From JAICUY01 sp038250515 (GTDB lineage Bacteria; Chloroflexota; Limnocylindria; QHBO01), in the NCBI GenBank assembly GCA_038250515.1, contig JBBSCG010000031.1:1-24672 (forward strand): a stretch of 24,672 bases of DNA, read 5' to 3'. Under the pieces are notes generated by a model. The model saw nothing but the letters and a program-made list of their open reading frames with translations. It made no database searches and was not told where the DNA came from. Below, in pieces: positions 5,948-14,160 of the stretch. Position numbers and translations under genes: made by a program. Each line of letters begins with the position of its first letter. Within the stretch, counting starts at the first letter, position 1.

Positions 5948-8421
5948 CGAGCGAGACGAGAGCCCGCACCGAGCGCTTCGACCCGGCCGCGTACGAGGCG
6001 AACTGGCGCGAGCGCTGGGAGCGCGATGGGCTGTACCAGGCGCGTGACGATGACCCCCGCGACAAGCAGTACGTGCTGACCATGTACCCCTATCCGTCCG
6101 GCGACCTGCACATCGGTCACTGGTATGCCGCCACCGGGCCGGACATCGTGGCTCGCGTACGACGCATGCACGGCGACAACGTCATGTTCCCGATGGGCTT
6201 CGACAGCTTCGGGCTGCCCGCCGAGAACGCGGCCATCGATCGTGGCGTCGATCCGGCGACCTGGACGGCCGGCAACATCGACCGGATGCGTGCCCAGTTC
6301 CGAACCATGGGCTGCATGTTCGACTGGACGCGCGAGGTGGTCACCAGCGACCCCGCTTACTACCACTGGACGCAGTGGCTGTTCGTGCAGTTCTTCAAGG
6401 CCGGGCTGGCGTATCGGGCCATGGCGCCGGTCGACTGGTGCCCGAAGGACCAGGTCGTGCTGGCCCGCGAGCAGGTGGAGGGCGTCGACCGCCATTGCTG
6501 GCGCTGCGGCACGCCGGTCATCAAGCGCGACCTGGAGCAGTGGTTCTTCCGCATCACCAACTACGCCGACGAGCTGCTCGACTTCAGCGGCATCGACTGG
6601 CCGGAGCCGATTCGCCTGATGCAGACCAACTGGATCGGCCGATCCGAAGGCGCCGAGATCGACTTTCCGGTTGAGGCGGATGGCGTCGATCCGATCCGCG
6701 TCTTCACCACGCGACCGGACACGATCTTCGGCGCGACCTTCATGGTGCTGGCGCCCGAGCACGCGCTGGTCTCCGTGCTGACCACGCCCGAGCAGCGGGA
6801 GGCGGTCGACTCGTACGTGGTCGCGGCGCGCAGCGAGACCGAGATCGAGCGAACGAGCACCGAGCGCGAGAAGACCGGGGTATTCATCGGTGCCTACGCC
6901 GTCAACCCGCTGAACAACGAGCGCATCCCGATCTGGATCGCCGACTACGTGCTGCCCGGCTACGGCACCGGCGCAATCATGGCCGTTCCCGCGCACGATG
7001 AGCGTGACTTCGCCTTCGCACACAGGTACGACCTGCCGATCCGCTACGTGGTGGTGCCCGCTTCGGGCGAGCTGCCGACCAGCGAAGCCTTCGCCGCGCA
7101 CGAGGCCGATGAGGTCCTTGCCGACTCGGGCGAGTTCGGCGGCATGCCCGCCTCCGAGGCGATCGGCGCGATCACGCAGCAACTCGTCGACATCGGCCTG
7201 GGCTCATTCGCGGTGAGCTACCGCCTGCGCGACTGGCTGATCAGCCGCCAGCGCTACTGGGGCGCGCCCATCCCGATCGTCTATTGTCCTGACCACGGTG
7301 CGCAGCCGGTTCCCGAGGAGCAATTGCCGGTCCTGCTGCCATCCGACGTCGACTTCGCGCCGACGGGGGTCTCGCCCCTGCAGTCGGACGCCGGCTTCCT
7401 GGCGGCGGAATGTCCAGTGTGCGGCGGTCCGGCCCGGCGCGACACCGACACCATGGATACCTTCGTGGACTCGTCGTGGTACTTCCTGCGCTACACCTCC
7501 CCGCACTCCGCGCTCGCCTGGGAACCAGAGAAGGCGAAGCTGTGGATGCCGGTCGATCTCTACACCGGCGGCGCCGAGCATGCAGTGCTGCACCTGATGT
7601 ACGCGCGCTTCTTCGTCAAGGCGCTGCGCGACATGGGGATGCTCGACTTCGATGAGCCGTTCCTTGCGCTGCGCAACCAGGGCCAGATCCTGGGCGCGGA
7701 TCACCAACGCATGAGCAAGTCACGCGGCAACGTGGCCAACCCGGACGAGCTGGTGGCGCGCTACGGGTCGGATGCGGTGCGCTGCTTCCTGATGTTCATC
7801 GGGCCTTGGGACCAGGGCGGACCGTGGAACCCAAGCGGGATCGACGGCATTCACCGATTCCTGGGCCGTGTCTGGTCGGTCGGCCAGCCTTCCTTGACCG
7901 ACGCGGTGGCGACGAACGACGCTGACGAGCTTGAGCGCGCGCTGCGGCGCGCGACGCACGTTGCAATCGCCGGAGTGAGCGAGGATGTCGAGGCGTTCCG
8001 CTTCAACACGGCGCTGGCCAAGCTGATGGAGCTGACCAACGCGGTGACCCGGGCGCGCGAGGCAGGCCTGGGCTCAGCGCCGGTCTACGCTGACGCGGTC
8101 GACACCCTGCTGCTGCTGCTGGCACCCATGGCACCGCACATCACCGAGGAGCTGTGGTCGCGCCGGGGCAAGCCGTACTCGATCCACCAGCAGGCGTGGC
8201 CTGCTTACGACCCTGCGCTGGCGGCGGCCGACACGATCGAGCTGCCGGTGCAGGTCAACGGCAAGCTGCGCGACCGACTGGTGGTCACGCCCGATACGCC
8301 GGCCGAGGAGATCGAGAAGATGGCGCTGGGGTCGGAGAAGGTGCAGGCGCACCTGGGCGGGCGGCCCCCGAAGCGCGTGATCCATGTGCCCGGCAAGCTG
8401 GTGAACATCGTCACGCCCTGA
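5944..8421 (+). CDS. leuS: Leucyl-tRNA synthetase
   Basis: LeuS (825 residues, normal bacterial length) charges tRNA-Leu. The class I signature HIGH is at residues 56-59 (PYPSGDLHIGHW). The inserted CP1 editing domain shows TTRPDTIFGATFMVLAPEH. Zinc-binding-type cysteine pairs are present (CWRCGTP near residue 187; CPVCGGP near 492). The KMSKS loop reads RMSKSRGN (residues 589-596), an accepted variation of the first Lys. The C terminus has the anticodon-binding domain and a terminal QVNGKLRDR-LVV domain. Start ATG 5944 overlaps the GNAT stop. Control by the upstream Leu T-box fits: starvation for charged tRNA-Leu would raise expression. Confidence 0.97.
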   Translation: MTSETRARTERFDPAAYEANWRERWERDGLYQARDDDPRDKQYVLTMYPYPSGDLHIGHWYAATGPDIVARVRRMHGDNVMFPMGFDSFGLPAENAAIDRGVDPATWTAGNIDRMRAQFRTMGCMFDWTREVVTSDPAYYHWTQWLFVQFFKAGLAYRAMAPVDWCPKDQVVLAREQVEGVDRHCWRCGTPVIKRDLEQWFFRITNYADELLDFSGIDWPEPIRLMQTNWIGRSEGAEIDFPVEADGVDPIRVFTTRPDTIFGATFMVLAPEHALVSVLTTPEQREAVDSYVVAARSETEIERTSTEREKTGVFIGAYAVNPLNNERIPIWIADYVLPGYGTGAIMAVPAHDERDFAFAHRYDLPIRYVVVPASGELPTSEAFAAHEADEVLADSGEFGGMPASEAIGAITQQLVDIGLGSFAVSYRLRDWLISRQRYWGAPIPIVYCPDHGAQPVPEEQLPVLLPSDVDFAPTGVSPLQSDAGFLAAECPVCGGPARRDTDTMDTFVDSSWYFLRYTSPHSALAWEPEKAKLWMPVDLYTGGAEHAVLHLMYARFFVKALRDMGMLDFDEPFLALRNQGQILGADHQRMSKSRGNVANPDELVARYGSDAVRCFLMFIGPWDQGGPWNPSGIDGIHRFLGRVWSVGQPSLTDAVATNDADELERALRRATHVAIAGVSEDVEAFRFNTALAKLMELTNAVTRAREAGLGSAPVYADAVDTLLLLLAPMAPHITEELWSRRGKPYSIHQQAWPAYDPALAAADTIELPVQVNGKLRDRLVVTPDTPAEEIEKMALGSEKVQAHLGGRPPKRVIHVPGKLVNIVTP

Positions 8422-8431
8422 CGCCGTCACG

Positions 8432-8460
8432 TTGAGCGGCTGGTAAGCGGCCGGTAATAC
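8432..8460 (+). promoter_or_regulatory. Promoter of comEA-comEC
   Basis: TTGAGC (8432-8437), a 17-base spacer and TAATAC (8455-8460) form a good sigma-70-type promoter right after leuS. Transcription would start near 8467, leaving a leader of about 110 bases before comEA. Confidence 0.6.
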
Positions 8461-8486
8461 ACCGTGCGCTAAGGTTTGCTCCTGCT

Positions 8487-8528
8487 TCCGGAGCCGGGCG
8501 TCGAGTGCCCAGACGGCCGGGCTCCGGA
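8487..8528 (+). promoter_or_regulatory. Hairpin in the comEA leader
   Basis: TCCGGAGCC (8487-8495) pairs perfectly with GGCTCCGGA (8520-8528), and inside it GGGC (8496-8499) can pair with GCCC (8507-8510). No U-tract follows, so it is not an intrinsic terminator of the usual form. It may shape the leader or slow RNA polymerase. Confidence 0.5.
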
Positions 8529-8578
8529 CGCAGCTCCCATCCCCATCGCTCGCCTCCCGGACAGAGCGAGGCTTGGCT

Positions 8579-9208
8579 GTGACGACGCGTGACCAGCTCC
8601 TGTTCGGCGCAGCAGGCGCCGCCCTGATTGCCGCCGCCCTTGCGGTGTGGCTGTTGATCGCTTCCGGGACCGGCGCCCAGCCGCTCGCCGATCCGGATCT
8701 GCGCGGCGTCGCCGCATCCGCCGGCATCGAGAGGCCCGCGGCGTCCTCGACGGCAGCGCCGACGTCTCTGCTGATCGACGTCGAAGGTGGCGTCGAGCGG
8801 CCGGGTGTCGTGGAAATGCGCACAGCTGCCCGAATCGGCGATGCCATCGCCGCGGCCGGTGGCTACTCGAAAAGCGCCGACGTGCTCGCCGCGGCGGCCT
8901 CTCTCAATCTCGCCGCCCCGCTGACGGACGGGCAGCAGGTCTACGTGCCAATGATCGGGGTGGCCAATCCGCCGGCCTCGGGTGGCACAAGTGGCACGTC
9001 AGGCGGCGCTGCCGGCGGGCTGGTGAACATCAACCAGGCGAGCCCCGAGGAGTTGGACGCCCTGCCGGGCATCGGCCCGGTCACGGTCCAGAAGATCGTT
9101 GCGGCTCGCCAGGAGCAACCCTTCACCTCGCTCGAGGAGCTCATCGAACGCAAGGTGCTGAACAACGGTCAGTTGGAGAAGGTGCGTGACATGGTGACCG
9201 TGAGCTGA
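8579..9208 (+). CDS. comEA: Competence protein ComEA (SLBB and helix-hairpin-helix DNA-binding protein)
   Basis: ComEA is a membrane-anchored DNA receptor that holds incoming double-stranded DNA outside the cell and hands it to ComEC. The 209-residue product has one N-terminal membrane helix (about residues 7-29), an SLBB-type domain (LLIDVEGGVERPGVVEM to GQQVYVPMIG), a Gly/Ser linker, and a C-terminal double helix-hairpin-helix (VNINQASPEELDALPGIGP, then FTSLEELIERKVLNNGQLEKV). The GTG at 8579 is chosen because GAGG lies seven bases upstream; a TTG two codons earlier is too close to it. comEC follows after six bases, so the two form an uptake operon. Confidence 0.93.
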   Translation: MTTRDQLLFGAAGAALIAAALAVWLLIASGTGAQPLADPDLRGVAASAGIERPAASSTAAPTSLLIDVEGGVERPGVVEMRTAARIGDAIAAAGGYSKSADVLAAAASLNLAAPLTDGQQVYVPMIGVANPPASGGTSGTSGGAAGGLVNINQASPEELDALPGIGPVTVQKIVAARQEQPFTSLEELIERKVLNNGQLEKVRDMVTVS

Positions 9209-9214
9209 CGCGGC

Positions 9215-11980
9215 GTGAAGCAGCGGACCATGACTGCCTCGGCGCTCGTTCTGCCATCCGTGCTCGCCGGGGTGGCGAGCGGCATTTTTCTCGCCGATGC
9301 GGGCTGGCTCACCGCGGCCGCACTTCCGGCACTCGCCATGCCCGGACTCATAGGCGCGCTACTCGCGCGTCTCGGTCGGTCGGTCGGCGTGCTGCTCATT
9401 GCGGCCGTTGTGCTGGGACTCGGGCTCGGCGTTTGGCGAGGAACGAGCGTGGCTCTGCCGAGCGGTCCGGACAGCGTCGCGGGGTTGGTGGGACCGACCG
9501 AGTGGCAGCTATCGGGCACCGTTGCCGACGAGCCTCGACCCAGGGCCGAGCGGCTTCAGCTCGTGCTCGAGCGGGTCGTGGCTGCTGCCCCCAACGAACA
9601 GGCGCGGGCCGTCGCCGGGCGGCTGCTGGTATGGCTGCCACGCTCCGGCGATACGGTCGCCGGCGACCGTATCGGCCTCAGCGCCAAGCTGGAAGAGGCC
9701 CACGACTTCGATGGTTTCGCGTACCGCGCGTACCTTGCGCGCCAGGGAATCGGCGCCATTGCGCGGGCATACGAGGCACGCACTCTCGGCCACCAGCTCG
9801 GCGTCGTGCCGGACGCTGCCGCGAGCCTGCGTCGCTGGCTGCTTGACGGCCTCAACGCCGTCGTGCCAGAACCCGAGGCGGCACTTGGCGCGGGCATCCT
9901 GCTGGGTGTGCGCAGCGGCATCAGCCCCGAGATCAGCGATGCCTTTGCGGCTGCGGGTCTGACCCACGTGGTGGCGATCTCGGGCTGGAACATCGCCATC
10001 GTCGCGGCGCTGGTCGTGGCCGCCTTGCGCCCACTGCAGAAGCGCCGCGGTGGGAAGTGGCTCGTTCCGGTGATGATGATCGGGGCCATCTCGGGCTACG
10101 TCGTGCTCACCGGTTCGACGCCGTCGGTCGTGCGCGCGGCGCTGATGGCGGGAGCGATGCTCGTTGCCCGCCTGGGCGGCTCGCGTGCCCATGCAGCCGG
10201 TGCACTCTTGCTGGCTGCGCTCGTCATGCTGCTCGCCGCGCCACCGGTGCTGTGGGATGTCGGCTTCCAACTATCGCTGCTGGCGACCGCAGGGCTGATC
10301 TGGTTCGGCAGTGGCGTCGAGAACCGGCTGCGTCGGCTGCCCGGTGCGCTGCGTGAGCCGGTGGCGCTCACCCTCGCGGCACAGCTCACCACGCTGCCGG
10401 TGATCCTGCTGAACTTCGAGCGGTTGTCGCTCGTCGCGCCGCTCGCCAACGTCGTGGTCGTGCCGCTGGTTCCGCTGGTCATGCTGTGCTGCGCCGTCGC
10501 CGCACCGATCGGAGCGATCCAGGCAGCCGTTCACCTCCCGCTCCTCGGGGATGTCGCCACCTGGCTCACCGGCGGCAGTGCGTGGCTGTATCTGCACCTG
10601 ATGATTCTGGCCGGCAAGGCGGCTGCCGCGGTGCCGTTCGCATCGGTCCCGCTGGCTGCACCCGCCTGGCTGGCGCTGGCCTGGTATCCCCTGCTGGCGC
10701 TGGTCTGGCTACGTCGTCGCCGAGCAGTGGAAGTCGACGACGGGCCACAGCCGCTGAGCCTAACGGATCCTTCGCCCGCCCCGAGGCCGATGCATCCGAT
10801 CATCGGACGCCTGCTCCGACCCAGCGGATTGCTCTTCGTAAGCACGCTCACGCTTGCCGTCATTTCCATCGCGTCTCTGCCCGATGGACGCCTTCATCTC
10901 ACCATGCTCGATGTCGGGCAGGGTGATGCAATCCTGGTCGAGGCACCATCCGGCGCGACGATGCTGATCGATGGCGGTCCGGACCCCGATTTGACCCTCG
11001 GCAGATTGGGCGAGCAGCTCCCCTTCTTCCAGCGCCGGATCGACGTGATGCTGCTCACGCACCCACATCAGGACCACGTCGCCGGGCTGCTGGAAGTGCT
11101 GCGCCGATACCAGATCGGCCTGGTGCTGGACTCGGGGCGCACCTTCGACAACCCGAGCTACACGCGCTTTCTGGCGCTCGCTCGGACGGAACCGGGCGCT
11201 CGCCTGGTCAAGGCGCGTGCCGGCCAGCGGCTGCAGCTCGACGCTCGAACAACGGTCACGATCCTCTATCCGAGCGGCGCGGACGCCGAAGGCCCACTGC
11301 CCGACGACGACATCAACAACGCTTCGGTGGTGGCCATGCTGCGCAGCGACGCCTTCACGGCACTGCTCACCGGCGATGCCGAAGCCCCCGTCGAGGCGCG
11401 GCTCGCCAAGCGCGGCCTGCTCGTGCCGGTCGACGTGCTGAAGGTCGGCCATCACGGCTCGAAATCGAGCACATCTGCGCCGATGCTGGCAAATGCCCAG
11501 CCGGTCGTCGCCCTCATCTCGGACGGCGTCGACAACGACTACGGCCATCCGAGCCCCAAGACGCTCGTGGCGCTGGCAGAAGTCGGTGCGCGGATTCGTC
11601 GGACCGATCTCGAGGGCAGCGTCGAGATCACCAGCGACGGCCGGTCGTACGAGGTGGTCAGCCGCGTTGCGCGCGATCCGAGCCGCGCGGTCCGCGCGCT
11701 GGCCCGCGCCGGGTCCGATCCGGGTAGCATCGGCCCATGGCCGTTCCCGGACTCGATCACGCTCGCGAGATTCTCGCCAGCTTCGAGCTGCCCCAGGGGA
11801 TCGTGGTCCATTCGGAGGGCGTGCGGCGGGTCGCTGCGGAGGCGGCGCGTCTGGTCCGCAAGGCCGGGATCCCGATCGACGTCCGCCTCGTCGAGGTCGC
11901 CGCCCTGCTCCACGACATCGACAAGCTGCGGACGCGCGAGTCGGGCGAGCCGCACGGCGTGGTGGGGGCGACATGGCTGA
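9215..11980 (+). CDS. comEC: ComEC/Rec2 DNA-uptake channel; frame runs into the next gene
   Basis: ComEC is the inner-membrane channel for single-stranded DNA in transformation. The frame has N-terminal membrane helices and a DUF4131-like extracytoplasmic region, the Competence domain (GILLGVRSGISPEISDAF, THVVAISGWNIAIVAALV, then many helices), and a C-terminal metallo-beta-lactamase-like domain with LDVGQGDAILVEAPSG, LIDGGPDPD, HPHQDHVAG (His616, His618, Asp620, His621) and VGHHGSKSSTS. Recognisable sequence ends near residue 825 (EVVSRVARD). The frame has no stop there and continues about 95 residues, 244 bases of them over the HD gene; that tail is Arg/Ser-rich and looks like a shadow translation. 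Start GTG 9215 is used; ATG 9230 is possible. Confidence 0.9.
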   Translation: MKQRTMTASALVLPSVLAGVASGIFLADAGWLTAAALPALAMPGLIGALLARLGRSVGVLLIAAVVLGLGLGVWRGTSVALPSGPDSVAGLVGPTEWQLSGTVADEPRPRAERLQLVLERVVAAAPNEQARAVAGRLLVWLPRSGDTVAGDRIGLSAKLEEAHDFDGFAYRAYLARQGIGAIARAYEARTLGHQLGVVPDAAASLRRWLLDGLNAVVPEPEAALGAGILLGVRSGISPEISDAFAAAGLTHVVAISGWNIAIVAALVVAALRPLQKRRGGKWLVPVMMIGAISGYVVLTGSTPSVVRAALMAGAMLVARLGGSRAHAAGALLLAALVMLLAAPPVLWDVGFQLSLLATAGLIWFGSGVENRLRRLPGALREPVALTLAAQLTTLPVILLNFERLSLVAPLANVVVVPLVPLVMLCCAVAAPIGAIQAAVHLPLLGDVATWLTGGSAWLYLHLMILAGKAAAAVPFASVPLAAPAWLALAWYPLLALVWLRRRRAVEVDDGPQPLSLTDPSPAPRPMHPIIGRLLRPSGLLFVSTLTLAVISIASLPDGRLHLTMLDVGQGDAILVEAPSGATMLIDGGPDPDLTLGRLGEQLPFFQRRIDVMLLTHPHQDHVAGLLEVLRRYQIGLVLDSGRTFDNPSYTRFLALARTEPGARLVKARAGQRLQLDARTTVTILYPSGADAEGPLPDDDINNASVVAMLRSDAFTALLTGDAEAPVEARLAKRGLLVPVDVLKVGHHGSKSSTSAPMLANAQPVVALISDGVDNDYGHPSPKTLVALAEVGARIRRTDLEGSVEITSDGRSYEVVSRVARDPSRAVRALARAGSDPGSIGPWPFPDSITLARFSPASSCPRGSWSIRRACGGSLRRRRVWSARPGSRSTSASSRSPPCSTTSTSCGRASRASRTAWWGRHG
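11725..11730 (+). promoter_or_regulatory. Possible leaderless-type -10 box of the HD gene
   Basis: TAGCAT ends six bases before the ATG at 11737 and no Shine-Dalgarno is present, the arrangement expected for a leaderless transcript. No good -35 is visible, so this is weak. Confidence 0.25.
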
Positions 11981-12303
11981 ACGAGATGGGCCATTCGGAG
12001 CTTGCGGTGCCGGTCGCCTCGCATCCGCTGGCCTGCCTGCTCGACGAGGAGCGCTTCCCCATCGGCTGGCCGTCGGTGCTCGTCTCGCTGGCCGATAAGC
12101 ACGTGGCTCAGTGCTTCGTGACCATCGACAAGCGGCTCGACGACATGGCCGAGCGCTACCCGGAGCACCGCGGCGAGATCGACTCGGCGCGACGGCCGGC
12201 GCATGCCCTCGAACGCGAGCTGGCCGACGCCATCGGCCTCTCGACCGCTGCGGTGGTCGAGCTGCTTCGCGCCGCCTGGCAGGCGGGGGCCATCGAAGCA
12301 TGA
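11737..12303 (+). CDS. HD-domain protein (predicted phosphohydrolase)
   Basis: The 188-residue product carries an HD superfamily metal-site pattern: His25 in VVHSEGVRRVA, the His59-Asp60 doublet in VAALLHDIDKL, a following HGVVGATWL with His73, and Asp in LVSLADKHV. Such proteins hydrolyse phosphate esters, often of nucleotides, but this substrate is unknown. The ATG at 11737 lies inside the end of the comEC frame, with a 244-base overlap in another phase. A later start would cut the first conserved His. The stop overlaps holA (ATGA), so it is coupled to a DNA polymerase subunit. Confidence 0.8.
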   Translation: MAVPGLDHAREILASFELPQGIVVHSEGVRRVAAEAARLVRKAGIPIDVRLVEVAALLHDIDKLRTRESGEPHGVVGATWLNEMGHSELAVPVASHPLACLLDEERFPIGWPSVLVSLADKHVAQCFVTIDKRLDDMAERYPEHRGEIDSARRPAHALERELADAIGLSTAAVVELLRAAWQAGAIEA

Positions 12304-13331
12304 GCGGCGGCGTGCTGCTGGTGCACGGTGACGACAGCCTCGGCCTCGAGCGTGCGGTCGCCGCCTTCGCCGCGAGCGTCGAGGCCGTCGACCGCGACGA
12401 GATCATCGCCGAGCGCAGTCCGGACGAGACGGCGATCGACGCTGCCCGCGTGGCCGCGGCTTCGGTCGGGATGTTCGGTCCGCATCTCGCCGTGTTGCGA
12501 CAGCCGCTGAAGGCAGCGGGTCGATCGACGATCGCCACGGATCGGCTGATCGCCCTCGTGCGCGACCTGCCGGAAGGCGCGGCGCTGGCGCTGGCCGAGG
12601 AGCGAACTTCGCGCGACGTCGGCAAGCCTCCGGCCCTGCTGAAGCGGCTCGCCGACGCCGTGCGGGAGCGGGGCGGCAGCGTCGTCGAGCGCAACGCGCC
12701 GCGGCGCAACGAGCTGGGCGCCTGGATCCGAGGCTATGCGGTCGAGATCGGCGTCCAGATCGAGCCACGCGCCGTCACGCTGCTGGCCGAGCGCGTCGGC
12801 GGCGCCGTGTGGGAGAGCGACATTGAGCGCGGCGAGCAGACCCGCGTCGCGCACAGCGAGCTGCGCAAATTGGCCACGTACGCCGGTGAGCGACCGATCA
12901 GCGCCGCCGACGTGGAAGCGCTGACCGCCGACACGCGTCCCGCATCGGTCTTTGCGATCAGCAATGCGCTCGACCGTCGTGAGCCGGGCGCAGCGGCGAA
13001 AGCGCTCGACCGGGCGCTGTCAGAGGGGCAGCCGGTGCTGCGCATCGTGGCCTCGCTGGAGGGCAGGATCGCCGATCTGCTGGTGGCGCGCGACCTCGTG
13101 GCGAGGCGCACACCTCCGCCGGAGATCACCAAGCGCATCGGTCGCGGCAATGCGCGCAACGCCGAGCGGCTGGTGGAGGCGGCGAAGCGTTACTCGACGA
13201 GCGAGCTCGAGGCGATGCTCGACGGCTTGTTCGAGGCGGATCTGGCGATCAAGACCAACGCCATGGAGCCGGAGCCGGCGATCAGCGCCTGGCTGGGAGA
13301 GTTTCTGCTCGGCGCCGAGCGGCGCGGCTGA
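12300..13331 (+). CDS. holA: DNA polymerase III delta subunit (clamp-loader)
   Basis: HolA is the clamp-loader subunit that opens the beta sliding clamp. The 343-residue product is of normal length. It begins with GVLLVHGDDSLGLERAVAAF, the usual delta N terminus, followed by FGPHLAVLRQPLK and LALAEER in domain I. The middle and C terminus have the delta signatures LLAERVGGAVWESDIERGEQTRVAHSELRKLATYA-type collar helices, ISAADVEALTADTRPASVFAISNALDRREPGAA, and a terminal helical block ending AISAWLGEFLLGAERRG. It overlaps the HD gene stop by four bases. The comEA-comEC-(HD)-holA order is common in Gram-positive-like genomes and supports the call. Confidence 0.9.
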   Translation: MSGGVLLVHGDDSLGLERAVAAFAASVEAVDRDEIIAERSPDETAIDAARVAAASVGMFGPHLAVLRQPLKAAGRSTIATDRLIALVRDLPEGAALALAEERTSRDVGKPPALLKRLADAVRERGGSVVERNAPRRNELGAWIRGYAVEIGVQIEPRAVTLLAERVGGAVWESDIERGEQTRVAHSELRKLATYAGERPISAADVEALTADTRPASVFAISNALDRREPGAAAKALDRALSEGQPVLRIVASLEGRIADLLVARDLVARRTPPPEITKRIGRGNARNAERLVEAAKRYSTSELEAMLDGLFEADLAIKTNAMEPEPAISAWLGEFLLGAERRG

Positions 13332-13343
13332 GTCCAGGCGCGG

Positions 13344-13658
13344 TCAGGCGGCGCCGGCGCGCAGCACACGATCGCTCTCGATGGCGAAGGTGCAGCGCGC
13401 ATCGGTCAGGCCAAGGATGCCGATGAGCTGCTGGTCGACGTAGAGCTGCCGGCACGGGACGCACAGGGCGCCGGGAATCGCGAAGAAGAGCCGCTCGTCG
13501 GGCGTCGCATCGACCGGGCCCGAGCCCTGGCCCTCGGCGCGGAAGACGGTGTCGAAGACGCTGGTCAGCAGCTCACCGGCGCAGAAGCGACAGGTTTCTG
13601 TGCGCCGCGAGGCGCGCGACGGCCGCGAGGAGCGCGCTGGGTGCGTGTTGCGGGACAT
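13344..13658 (-). CDS. Small CxxC/CxxC (zinc-ribbon-like) protein of unknown function
   Basis: This 104-residue protein is not a member of a family I recognise. After a basic, Ser/Arg-rich N terminus it has CRFC about 24 residues in and CVPC about 43 residues later (PGALCVPCRQLYVDQQLIGIL), a spacing that would suit one zinc site or a redox pair. The middle, VFDTVFRAEGQG, is acidic and hydrophobic. The ATG at 13658 is chosen because a good leaderless-type promoter points at it and there is no Shine-Dalgarno; longer in-frame starts only add low-complexity sequence. It is convergent with holA, whose stop is 12 bases away. Confidence 0.6.
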   Translation of the reverse strand: MSRNTHPARSSRPSRASRRTETCRFCAGELLTSVFDTVFRAEGQGSGPVDATPDERLFFAIPGALCVPCRQLYVDQQLIGILGLTDARCTFAIESDRVLRAGAA

Positions 13659-13665
13659 GACCGGC

Positions 13666-13694
13666 AGAATGGGTGCCGGCCGCATCGGCCTCAA
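13666..13694 (-). promoter_or_regulatory. Leaderless-type promoter of the small CxxC gene
   Basis: On the - strand TTGAGG (13694-13689), a 17-base spacer and CATTCT (13671-13666) end seven bases before the ATG at 13658. Transcription would start at or next to the A of ATG. Confidence 0.45.
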
Positions 13695-13770
13695 TAGGAG
13701 GTCCGGCGCACGCCGGGCCAGTACTCGCGTAGTACCCGCGGAGGCCGCCCGAAGCGCCGCGAGGGCCAAT

Positions 13771-14160
13771 TCAGACGATGCGAACGACCTGCGTGGCGCC
13801 GCTCCACAGGCGCTCGAGGCCGTAGTACTCGCGCTCGTCGGCGGCAAAGACGTGAACGATCACGCTGCCGTAATCGATGAGCACCCAGCGCGCCGAGGCC
13901 TGGCCCTCGACGCCCATCGGCTTGATGCCCTCATCGCGCAGCGAGTCGACGATGCCACCCGCCAGCGCCTGGACCTGGCGGTCGCTGCGCCCCGAGCAGA
14001 TCACGAAGTAGTCGGCCATGGTCGTCACCTCGGAGGTGCGCAGCATGAGGATGTCGACGCCCTTCTTATCCGAGGCGAGATCCACGATCCGATGCGCCAG
14101 CTCACCGGGCTCCAGGGTGTCGCGCTCGACGATCCGCTCCTCCAGGTCGCTCCTCCTCAT
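13771..14160 (-). CDS. rsfS: Ribosomal silencing factor RsfS
   Basis: RsfS (Iojap/YbeB family) binds L14 of the large ribosomal subunit and blocks subunit joining when nutrients are low. The 129-residue product shows the family core: ELAHRIVDLASDKKGVDILMLRTSEVTTMADYFVICSG, then QVQALAGGIVDSL, the signature EGQASARWVLIDYGSVIVHVF and the C-terminal REYYGLERLW. Its ATG overlaps the nadD stop by four bases, the classic nadD-rsfS pairing. No clear intrinsic terminator follows. Confidence 0.95.
   Translation of the reverse strand: MRRSDLEERIVERDTLEPGELAHRIVDLASDKKGVDILMLRTSEVTTMADYFVICSGRSDRQVQALAGGIVDSLRDEGIKPMGVEGQASARWVLIDYGSVIVHVFAADEREYYGLERLWSGATQVVRIV

Noticed and set aside
7708..7725. RMSKS in place of KMSKS as a defect in LeuS
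   Set aside because: The key Lys of SKS is kept and Arg/Lys exchange at the first position is tolerated.
11737..11980. Tail of the comEC frame as a real extra domain
   Set aside because: Its composition is that of an off-frame reading of the HD gene; kept only as part of the overlap finding.
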